Assembly (NCBI RefSeq): GCF_004798935.1
Contig: NZ_RAHT01000010.1
Span: 1 to 64,000, forward strand
Reading direction: 5' to 3'
DNA length: 64,000 nt
DNA from: Ningiella ruwaisensis
Lineage (GTDB): Bacteria > Pseudomonadota > Gammaproteobacteria > Enterobacterales > Alteromonadaceae
The notes under the pieces were generated by a model. It was given only the letters and a program-made list of their open reading frames with translations. It was not told the DNA's origin and searched no databases. This document shows positions 38,266 to 45,264 of the stretch, one piece after another. Each line of letters opens with the position of its first letter. The stretch's first letter is position 1. The position numbers were made by a program, and so were the translations under genes.

Positions 38266-40758
38266 ATGCGCGCAATTATCACTAAACCCTTATTTTTAAT
38301 ATTTAGCATGCTTTTTATCGCAAGTTGTGTAAGCTCGTCTTACTACCAACTTCCGTCTGCCAATTATAGTTATCGAGTCAGATCCCTTGTGATGCATTTT
38401 ACGGCGATCAACTATCAAGAATCGGTAGATGCATTAGTCAAAGAAGGCTATGTCAGTTCTCATTACCTTGTTCCTGAAAGCGATGATCCAAGCTATCCTT
38501 ATGATGAGTTGAAAATTTTGCAGTTAGTTGATGAAAACGAACGTGCGTGGCACGCAGGCGTTAGCTACTGGCAAGGAAGAACTGGACTGAACGACAGCTC
38601 AATTGGCATTGAAATTGTCAATGTGCCAACGTGTTTTGAGGATGAGCAGGCAATAAAAGAAGCTGGCCTTGCACATCGCGCTGAATACGGGCCACATCGA
38701 CTTTGCATCTTCCCTGATTACGACCCCAAGCAGATTGAACTTGTTATTCAGTTAGCTAAAGATATTTTGGCTCGTAATCCAGACATTGAGCCCACCGCCG
38801 TAGTAGCTCATTCAGATATCGCCCCGTCACGTAAAAACGACCCCGGCCCGAGATTCCCGTGGTATCAGCTTTATGAGGCTGGTGTAGGCGCTTGGTACGA
38901 CGAACAGACCATGGCAAAATATTGGCAACTTTTTTCAAAAAATCCTCCCAATATAGGATTAGTACAAAAAGCGCTTAGAGAATACGGATATGGCGTCATT
39001 GAGACAGGCGTGATGGACCAGGCAACGGTCGACACGCTGAGCGCTTTTCAAATGCATTTTCTGCCCTGGCAAGTCAACGGCAGAGCGGATGCAAGCACCG
39101 CAGGTGCATTGTTTGCTTTAATTGAAAAATACTTTCCTGAGCGTCTTGACGCATTAATCACACGTTTCGAACTAGAGTCAAATGACTTTGAGTCAGACAA
39201 GCACACGCGCTCTGATCAGACTGGTCAAGTTGATGTTCAATTTCCACGTCAAATATCAAGCAAACGTGCACTGGTCAATAACCGTTTAGGCTTTAAGGCT
39301 TACCAAGGTCGCGGCGCGTTTTCACTGATACTGCCCGAAGAGAATGCTGCCGAATCTGCCGATATATTCGTGAATGAACAAAAATTAGGAATTACACTGC
39401 CATTTGCGGAAGGTGCTAGCTACGAATATTCCTTAGCGAAACGCACAAAAGACGGCATCAACAGCTTCAAGATTGACAATATAAAGCCCGATGGCGCATC
39501 TTTACAGATTCAAATTCCCTATCCCGTTCTTCAGGACGAAGAAAAGAAAAACAAATTTGATTTCTCTGCGGTTGATGCCTTGATTAATCAAGACGTTAAT
39601 AATGGGTTTCCGGGTGCTGTTTTACTTATTTTGCACAAAGGGAAAATCGTTAAGCACACGGCATATGGTAATGCACAACTCTATTCGCATGAGGGCGTAC
39701 GTCTAAATCAGCCGCTTGAGATGAGCAAGAACACCATTTTTGATCTTGCATCAAATACAAAAGTGTTTGCCACCACATTGGCCATTATGAAACTGGTCGA
39801 CGACGGGTTAATTGATTTAAATGCATCTGTCACACACTATCTGCCTGAATACGCTGGCGATGGTCGAGAGGGCCGAAGCGTCTCCGATTTGCTTGCCCAT
39901 GCCAGTGGCTACGACAGTGAAGTTGCCTTTTACAAAGCCAGTGAAGAACAGGCGCACTTATTTTCTCAAAACGCATCGTTAACTCAAGAGCATTTATTAA
40001 AACGAGTGCCATTTGCAGCAGGAAAAGGCAGTTTACAAACCTATTCAGACACTAATTTTATGATTTTAGGCGCATTGATAGAGCGTGTGGTCGGTATGCC
40101 TTTAGATGAATATGTTGAAACGCACATCTATCAGCCTTTGGGACTTTCCACCTTAAAGTTCAATCCGCTTCTTAAAGGTCACGCTCGTAATGAATTTGCT
40201 GCAACAGAAATTAAAGGAAATACCAGAGGAGGAGCGATACACTTTGATAAAGTGCGCGAGTATACGCTAGCCGGTGAAGTGCATGATGAAAAAGCCTTTT
40301 ATTCGATGAATGGCGTCGCCGGTCACGCTGGATTATTTGGTAGCGCTTATGACTTGGGTATTCTGAGTCAAGCGCTGTTAAACGGTGGCGGATACGGCAA
40401 AACACGTTTGTTTTCCCAAGCCACAATGGCACGTTTTGTTACGCCGCGATATGCAGAAGATAGTTTTGGCTTAGGGTGGCGTTTGGCTCTGGACCCTAAA
40501 ATGGCTTGGCATTTTGGCCCATACGCCAGCCCAAATGCTTTTGGTCACACTGGGTGGACAGGAACTGCCACTGTCATTGACCCAGATCTTGATTTGGCGA
40601 TTGTATTACTGACCAATAAAAAACACACAGAAGTCCTGACACAATTCAGCGATGAAGAACAAAGCAGTCTTAGCTTTACAGGAGATGAATTTGAGACGGG
40701 TCGATATGGAAGCGTGATCAGTCTGATATATGAAGCGATTTTTAAAGGAGCGCCCTAG
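38266..40758 (+). CDS. Lipoprotein fusing an AmiD-type amidase, a peptidoglycan-binding domain and a PBP4B-type serine hydrolase
   Basis: 830 residues. Lipobox I18-A-S-C21. Domain 1 (about 35-205) is an N-acetylmuramoyl-L-alanine amidase of the AmpD/AmiD type with zinc ligands H44, H182 and D192 and the catalytic-type E116 (SIGIEIVN). Domain 2 (about 231-287) is a PG_binding_1 helical unit. After a linker and beta-rich region, domain 3 (about 432-825) is a beta-lactamase-fold hydrolase with S496-N-T-K499, Y593-S-D and H761-T-G763. E. coli has the separate genes amiD and yfeW (PBP4B); yfeW lies beside murQ-murP. The fusion joins cutting of the amide bond and of the peptide end in one envelope protein. 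Confidence 0.88.
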   Translation: MRAIITKPLFLIFSMLFIASCVSSSYYQLPSANYSYRVRSLVMHFTAINYQESVDALVKEGYVSSHYLVPESDDPSYPYDELKILQLVDENERAWHAGVSYWQGRTGLNDSSIGIEIVNVPTCFEDEQAIKEAGLAHRAEYGPHRLCIFPDYDPKQIELVIQLAKDILARNPDIEPTAVVAHSDIAPSRKNDPGPRFPWYQLYEAGVGAWYDEQTMAKYWQLFSKNPPNIGLVQKALREYGYGVIETGVMDQATVDTLSAFQMHFLPWQVNGRADASTAGALFALIEKYFPERLDALITRFELESNDFESDKHTRSDQTGQVDVQFPRQISSKRALVNNRLGFKAYQGRGAFSLILPEENAAESADIFVNEQKLGITLPFAEGASYEYSLAKRTKDGINSFKIDNIKPDGASLQIQIPYPVLQDEEKKNKFDFSAVDALINQDVNNGFPGAVLLILHKGKIVKHTAYGNAQLYSHEGVRLNQPLEMSKNTIFDLASNTKVFATTLAIMKLVDDGLIDLNASVTHYLPEYAGDGREGRSVSDLLAHASGYDSEVAFYKASEEQAHLFSQNASLTQEHLLKRVPFAAGKGSLQTYSDTNFMILGALIERVVGMPLDEYVETHIYQPLGLSTLKFNPLLKGHARNEFAATEIKGNTRGGAIHFDKVREYTLAGEVHDEKAFYSMNGVAGHAGLFGSAYDLGILSQALLNGGGYGKTRLFSQATMARFVTPRYAEDSFGLGWRLALDPKMAWHFGPYASPNAFGHTGWTGTATVIDPDLDLAIVLLTNKKHTEVLTQFSDEEQSSLSFTGDEFETGRYGSVISLIYEAIFKGAP

Positions 40759-42128
40759 TGGATTGGCTATCAATACTCCCTCCTCTTATTGCGATTGTTG
40801 TCGTTTTATGGAAAAAAGAAGTTATTCTGGCTTTACTCGTATCGATTTTAAGTGCCGAGCTCTTACTCACTTTCAACAATACCGATAGCGGCTTTTTAAC
40901 ACCCATTAATACGGTCGAAAGAATTGTAAGTACCGTAGGCGATGCCGGGAACGCGAGGATACTTATATTTTCACTTTTAGTTGGCGCGCTTTTAGCTTTT
41001 ATAAGAGATTCAGGCGGGGTGGCTGCAACAGTTAATAAACTTATTGCATCTGGCGTGGCTAGAACGAAACGTCGCGTCGGCGCGATAACGATGTTCACAG
41101 GTATTGCTGTTTTTATTGAGTCAAACTTAAGTGTGTTAACCTCCGGTATTCTTGCCAGAGGCTTATTTGATAAATTCAAGATGAGCCGCGCACGTTTAGC
41201 CTATGTCATTGATTCTACCTCTGCGCCTGTTTGTATTTTGATATTGCTTAATGGCTGGGGCGCATACATATTAGCGCTTTTGGCAGCGTATGATCTGCAG
41301 CAGAATCCTCTACAAATTCTCTGGTCTACATTGCCCTATAACATATATGCATGGCTTACGCTGGTTGTAGTGGCCTACACCATCGGCTTTGATAAAGTTC
41401 ACGGCCCTATGAAGCAAGCAGAAATCACGCTAGAAAGCACCGACAGCAAGCTCGCGGTGACTCAAGCCAGTAAATCTCGCTTTATGCTCGTTCCAATGAT
41501 TGTAATGGTCACCGGCATGCTCGGTTTTATGCTTTGGACCGGTAATGGCGACATGACTGCAGGCTCTGGCAGTAAATCCGTATTGTACGCTACATTCCTT
41601 GCTTGTATCGTTGCTTATGTGATGCTGATCATGGCGAACAAAACAGACCAAAAAGGCGCTTTTAAAATGGGCTTTAATGGAATGAGTGAGCTCTTACCGC
41701 TTGTTACCATAGTTTTACTTTCTATAACACTTGGTGCGAGCTTAAAGGAACTGGGGACCGGTACCTTTGTTGCAGGGATAGTGGGAGAGCATCTTTCTAT
41801 TTATTTAATTGTTCCGATGTTATTCATCGCTGGTGGCATTATTTCTTTCACCACCGGCACATCTTGGGGCACCTTTGCTATTCTGATACCCATTGGCATG
41901 CCGCTCGTTCAGAGCCTCGGCTTACCACCCGAGTTAGTGCTTGCGGCCATACTGGGCGGCGGAATATTTGGTGATCACTGCTCCCCAATCTCTGACACCA
42001 CGGCGATCAGCTCCTTAGCCGCCGGATGCGACCTGTTAACTCATGTCAAAACGCAGCTACCCTACGCGCTTTTTGTGGGAATACTCACTATTTGCGCTTA
42101 CATTGGACTAAGCTTTGTCATGTTGTAA
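40758..42128 (+). CDS. NhaC-family Na+/H+ antiporter-like transporter
   Basis: 456 residues; GTG start at 40758 overlapping the previous stop by one base, with AAAGGAG upstream. About 11-12 membrane segments. NhaC-type landmarks include VFIESNLSVLTSG, IDSTSAPVCILILLNGWGAY, FTTGTSWGTFAILIPIG and GGGIFGDHCSPISDTT. The family includes sodium/proton, malate/lactate and amino-acid exchangers. Last gene of the locus; it might export D-lactate or sodium, or import a peptide product. This is inference only. Confidence 0.85.
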   Translation: MDWLSILPPLIAIVVVLWKKEVILALLVSILSAELLLTFNNTDSGFLTPINTVERIVSTVGDAGNARILIFSLLVGALLAFIRDSGGVAATVNKLIASGVARTKRRVGAITMFTGIAVFIESNLSVLTSGILARGLFDKFKMSRARLAYVIDSTSAPVCILILLNGWGAYILALLAAYDLQQNPLQILWSTLPYNIYAWLTLVVVAYTIGFDKVHGPMKQAEITLESTDSKLAVTQASKSRFMLVPMIVMVTGMLGFMLWTGNGDMTAGSGSKSVLYATFLACIVAYVMLIMANKTDQKGAFKMGFNGMSELLPLVTIVLLSITLGASLKELGTGTFVAGIVGEHLSIYLIVPMLFIAGGIISFTTGTSWGTFAILIPIGMPLVQSLGLPPELVLAAILGGGIFGDHCSPISDTTAISSLAAGCDLLTHVKTQLPYALFVGILTICAYIGLSFVML

Positions 42129-42285
42129 GTTGCATAATCGAGACAAAAACACTGTCAGATTATTTTACACCCAACAAGGCATTATCCCCTTAAAATATTG
42201 ATTTTACTATTATTTTTTTCAGGCGTGAATTTTGCTTAATGTTGCTTGAAATTAAGTGATAGTTCTATCTTATAAGGAAAAAAAG

Positions 42286-43047
42286 ATGAAAAAGTGGTTA
42301 CTCGCAATAATCGCTGCTAGTGCATTAATCAGCACACAAGCACACGCAATTATGATCACCTCCAAAGCTGGTATTATGGTAGATGGGAGCATGTTCCATG
42401 ACCGTGATTCAGGATTTGAAGGCACTATAGAATTCGGCGTATTTGGTCCGGTTGCACCACCTCCGGCTTTTGATCAGGTTGCGTCTTGGTCAATGGGTGT
42501 AGAAGCAGGTGGCTCATTATACATCGAAGATACAGATACTGATCCATTAAGTGCTCGCGTAATTATCGACGACAGCAACGATGAAGCAATCGTTTTCGAC
42601 TTAGGTAGCTTCGCGATGGTTGATCAATTCACACCAGGTTCTGGCATCACTGATTACGATGATGTTTTTAGTGTTTTCGCCGCGACTTTAATGACCGCTT
42701 CTCCAACGCTTGAAGATGTTTTTCTAGCCGTCGAAGCAATCACTGTTGAGAATCTGTTCACGCTTGCTGAAGGACTTGTCGGTAGCGAACTAGCCGGATT
42801 ACTCGGACTTATCGCCCCACAACTCACTTTCAGCGATTTTCAGTTTGATGGAACTAGCGGCTCGGTATTCGTCTCTAGCGGTGTAATCATGGTTCCTGAT
42901 ATGACGGGTGGAATGGATAACTTAGGCTCTTTAGATGTTCAATTCAGCGGTACGGCATTTCTGGAAGCGCAATACGTAAATGCCCCAGCTAGCGCTGCTT
43001 TGTTGGTATTGGCACTGGCTGGAATAATGCTTAGACGTCGCAGCTAA
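42286..43047 (+). CDS. Exported protein with a PEP-CTERM-like sorting tail
   Basis: 253 residues from the ATG at 42286 with AAGGAAA upstream; an in-frame start at 42256 would precede the ribosome binding site and is rejected. Signal peptide about 1-21 (ending THAHA-like AQAHA). The middle is acidic and rich in G, D and S with no recognised domain. The C-terminus NAPASAALLVLALAGIMLRR has the layout of PEP-CTERM tails (short proline motif, hydrophobic helix, arginine cluster), with NAP in place of PEP. It is probably anchored or sorted to the cell surface by an exosortase-type system if one exists in this genome. Confidence 0.7.
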   Translation: MKKWLLAIIAASALISTQAHAIMITSKAGIMVDGSMFHDRDSGFEGTIEFGVFGPVAPPPAFDQVASWSMGVEAGGSLYIEDTDTDPLSARVIIDDSNDEAIVFDLGSFAMVDQFTPGSGITDYDDVFSVFAATLMTASPTLEDVFLAVEAITVENLFTLAEGLVGSELAGLLGLIAPQLTFSDFQFDGTSGSVFVSSGVIMVPDMTGGMDNLGSLDVQFSGTAFLEAQYVNAPASAALLVLALAGIMLRRRS

Positions 43048-43080
43048 CGTCCAATAAACTAAACACAACTTACAAAAACA

Positions 43081-43106
43081 AAGGGAGCGAACGCTCCCTT
43101 TTTTCT
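43081..43106 (+). terminator. Rho-independent terminator
   Basis: AAGGGAGCG / CGCTCCCTT with a two-base loop, followed by a long T-rich run. It ends transcription of the PEP-CTERM-like gene and marks the left side of the accessory segment. Confidence 0.85.
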
Positions 43107-43402
43107 TTTTTTAAAAGGCTATTTGCAATATCTGGTTGCAAAATAAATTTTATATGGCGGCAATTCATGCAAAGCGGACATTGCCTTTTAATTGTGACAG
43201 GCTGAAAAAGACAAGCAGCGGTCGTTCGCATTTTCAGATTTGGAGTGCCGCTTTTTGTGTATTCCGGACGGATGGCTTTTGGCACATTGCGGACAGTCGG
43301 CGGTTGTCTATCGAGCTAACCTATTGTGCCACTACCAGACATTGGACGCCTAAAACAGCCGGCGCCTTTAGGCGTCGGCTGTATTTCCTTGTTAGGTTTG
43401 AT
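43107..43402. repeat. Repeat-rich non-coding stretch with GCGGACA motifs and an attC-like hairpin
   Basis: AAAGCGGACATT at 43171-43182 and GCGGACAGTC at 43289-43298 reappear in inverted orientation at 44633-44644 and 44678-44687. At 43355-43380, CAGCCGGCGCCT-TT-AGGCGTCGGCTG forms a 12-bp hairpin (one G-T pair), bounded on the right by GTTAGGTTT at 43391-43399. No open frame longer than about 90 codons looks genuine here. Base composition is richer in GC than the neighbouring DNA. Confidence 0.6.
43343..43397 (-). repeat. Integron attC-like site or strong hairpin downstream of the 46-residue gene
   Basis: Read on the minus strand: ACCTAAC (fits the attC R'' consensus RYYYAAC), a short spacer, ACAGCCGACGCC-TAAA-GGCGCCGGCTGT, then TTTAGGC. 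The order box-spacer-arm-loop-arm-box and the GCCGACGCC core resemble attC sites of aadA-type cassettes. The last box should be GTTRRRY but starts with T, so recombination competence is doubtful. The hairpin followed by TTTT also fits a transcription terminator for the minus-strand genes. Confidence 0.4.
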
Positions 43403-43543
43403 TTAGCACTTAACTAGAAAACACCACGAGTTGTAACCATATTCGTGAGCGTCTAATAATTCATCGCTATTTTTCTTTCGCCGATACCGACAAAAGACCC
43501 ATCTAAAACCCGGTGGAGCCGGTTTATGCACAATATCTCGCAT
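43403..43543 (-). CDS. Small conserved-looking basic protein, 46 residues, unknown function
   Basis: Reads MRDIVHKPAPPGFRWVFCRY at the start and ends NSWCFLVKC. ATG at 43543 with GAGGAA eight bases upstream, a good ribosome binding site. The pattern KPAPPGFRWVFCR followed by a basic stretch and a tail of YGY-x3-W-x-FLV-x-C matches my recollection of short hypothetical proteins that recur in marine gammaproteobacterial accessory DNA; a search is needed to confirm. Two cysteines and three tryptophan/tyrosine-rich spots suggest a small fold. It lies downstream of the 263-residue gene on the same strand. Confidence 0.6.
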   Translation of the reverse strand: MRDIVHKPAPPGFRWVFCRYRRKKNSDELLDAHEYGYNSWCFLVKC

Positions 43544-43656
43544 AATAAAGTTCCTCGCCTGAAGCGGGAGGCGAACAACAGAACTTGCTATAAAATAAAG
43601 AATCCACTATTCTAGCGTTGCGAAGACTAAAGGTGTGGGCCTCCCATTCCTTTTTT

Positions 43657-43683
43657 AAAAAGGCAGCCAATCGCTGCCTTTTT
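43657..43683 (-). terminator. Rho-independent terminator after the 263-residue gene
   Basis: AAAAAGGCAGC / GCTGCCTTTTT with a five-base loop; symmetrical A and T runs allow function on either strand. It overlaps the last bases of the gene ending at 43682, so the 46-residue gene downstream probably has its own promoter. Confidence 0.8.
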
Positions 43684-44473
43684 AAATTTCTACATCTTGT
43701 TCATCATCAAATATTCCCAACTGTAAATTAAGATTTAGCTGTGCCACTAATGCTTCAATGGCTTTCCTATTAAATGGGCCATCAGCAATGACTCTAATAG
43801 TGCAGTTCTTTGCGACAGGGTATTTAGCAATTTCGATATCAGTATTAGACAGCGACACATTGCTATAACTTCGCTCTGTAGTCGTTACTTGCTCTTGCGT
43901 GCTTGGATTGCTAGCGCTATCCTCAGGCGCGCCTAGCTCTTCAACAATTTCTTCGTGACCATCTGACTCTTCGCCATTTTGTACATTCGCTAACTGCGAA
44001 AACTCGATAGTTTCACGGTAGTCTTTAACAAAGCTATTAACGAATTTTTCGTTAAAGCCTTCCTCAAAGATTAAATGATGATTCATATTTTCGATTGAAG
44101 GTAGGTCCGCCCCCCAGAGATTCCAAAGTTTTTGATGGATTTTTGGCTTCAACGCAAGACTTTGAATTGCTTGATTTTTCTCTAAAGAGTTCTCTCGGTT
44201 ATCGAGTAAGATTCGAAGTGCTAGGTCGCTTAACTTAATCTTTCGGTTTTTGCCACTGCCAGTAGTGTCAGCCAATCCGTAGCTAGATAGAGCAGCAACT
44301 AACTTCAAACCATTGCCGCTGTTGGGTGAATAACCCCAGTGAGTAAGAGCTACGGTTAGAAAGGCTTCATTTCTCCCTTCTACTTTATAGAATTCTTGAG
44401 CCTTTTTTATAGCCAACTTCAGCGACACTGCTGGGTATGCAGGACTCCGGACTCGTTTGGATTTCGTTGTCAT
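43682..44473 (-). CDS. Unrecognised protein, possible winged-helix N-terminus
   Basis: 263 residues. I do not recognise a named family. The N-terminal 100 residues (RSPAYPAVSLKLAIKKAQEF, then VAALSSYGLADTTGSG) look like a winged-helix unit: three helices followed by a short beta hairpin, with KLSDLALRILL after it. The centre (about 165-205) is acidic and low in complexity. The last 60 residues (VAKNCTIRVIADGPFNRKAIE) look like a small alpha/beta unit. ATG at 44473. Neighbours are repeats and the 46-residue gene, which points to an acquired gene. Confidence 0.75.
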   Translation of the reverse strand: MTTKSKRVRSPAYPAVSLKLAIKKAQEFYKVEGRNEAFLTVALTHWGYSPNSGNGLKLVAALSSYGLADTTGSGKNRKIKLSDLALRILLDNRENSLEKNQAIQSLALKPKIHQKLWNLWGADLPSIENMNHHLIFEEGFNEKFVNSFVKDYRETIEFSQLANVQNGEESDGHEEIVEELGAPEDSASNPSTQEQVTTTERSYSNVSLSNTDIEIAKYPVAKNCTIRVIADGPFNRKAIEALVAQLNLNLQLGIFDDEQDVEI

Positions 44474-44847
44474 AGCGTGGTCTCCTCAAGCTTTGAGTAA
44501 GTTTACGCTCACTTTTTCGCCAAGTCAACAGCTAGTAAGTTATATTTTAGCTTTATCAGGGTTAGTTTGGAGTTAACAGAAAGAGATAGTGACAGGAATG
44601 AAACCTAACAGCTTAATGAAGAGGAACCACCTAATGTCCGCTTTTCGCTCATAACTTCAAGTCACCGAGATAGTGTTGACTGTCCGCTAACGCCCAACAA
44701 CAACTCCTTATATCGTTGAAGCTCACCGGCCGTTTTACATACAATGACGACCGTCGCCCTCAAAATCTAAACGTCCGCTATCGGTAGAGTTCTGCTACTC
44801 AGGAATTTTTATTTCTAGCACGTTCTGCAATTAGCCTTTTTAAAAAG
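44474..44847. repeat. Non-coding right flank of the accessory segment with inverted motif copies
   Basis: Contains AAACCTAAC at 44601-44609 (reverse complement of GTTAGGTTT at 43391), AATGTCCGCTTT at 44633-44644, GACTGTCCGC at 44678-44687 followed by TAACGCCCAACAA, and a third CGTCCGCTA at 44771. The motifs are the reverse complements of those in the left flank. No gene is apparent. The promoter of the 263-residue gene should lie at the left end. Confidence 0.55.
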
Positions 44848-45264
44848 CTAGCTAGCAAACAAATTCGACATATCTTCAAAGTATTTAAATTCAAGCGCAT
44901 TTCCACTAGGGTCAAACAAAAAGAATGTGCCTTGCTCTCCAAGCTCACCTTTAAAGCGAATATAGGGTGAAATATGAAAGCTGTTTCCAGCTTGCTCTAA
45001 ACGGATTGCCAATGCTTGCCACTCTTCTTTAGGTAAAACTAGACCAAAATGAGGAACCGGAACAGACTTGCTATCCACTTCATTGGCATTGGACGCGCTA
45101 GTTTTATCATCTACCAAATGAGTAACTAACTGGTGTCCGTAAAAATTCCAATCAATCCATCGTTCGCTACTGCGACCTTTTTCACAGCCAATATGCTCGC
45201 CATAAAATATTCGAGACGCGTCCAGATCGGTAACCGGGATCGCCAAATGGAAAGGTGAAATCAT
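44848..45264 (-). CDS. VOC (glyoxalase/bleomycin-resistance fold) family protein
   Basis: 138 residues. One VOC unit of two beta-alpha-beta-beta-beta modules: FHLAIPVTDLDASRIFYGEHIG at the N-terminus and FFLFDPSGNALEFKYFED at the C-terminus. His6 and the C-terminal glutamate are in the metal-binding positions of this fold. Substrate is unknown; such proteins are often annotated as glyoxalases without proof. The start overlaps the stop of the aldehyde dehydrogenase gene by 4 bp, so both are co-translated. Confidence 0.8.
   Translation of the reverse strand: MISPFHLAIPVTDLDASRIFYGEHIGCEKGRSSERWIDWNFYGHQLVTHLVDDKTSASNANEVDSKSVPVPHFGLVLPKEEWQALAIRLEQAGNSFHISPYIRFKGELGEQGTFFLFDPSGNALEFKYFEDMSNLFAS

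Noticed and set aside
42256..42285. GTG start at 42256 for the PEP-CTERM-like protein
   Set aside because: It would place ten residues, including the ribosome binding site codons, before a clean signal peptide.
43343..43397. A confident functional attC call
   Set aside because: The R' box deviates from GTTRRRY and the outer arms lack the expected complementarity, so only attC-like is claimed.
44678..44700. Second attC site at TAACGCCCAACAA
   Set aside because: No complementary GGGCGTTA partner lies within the usual distance.
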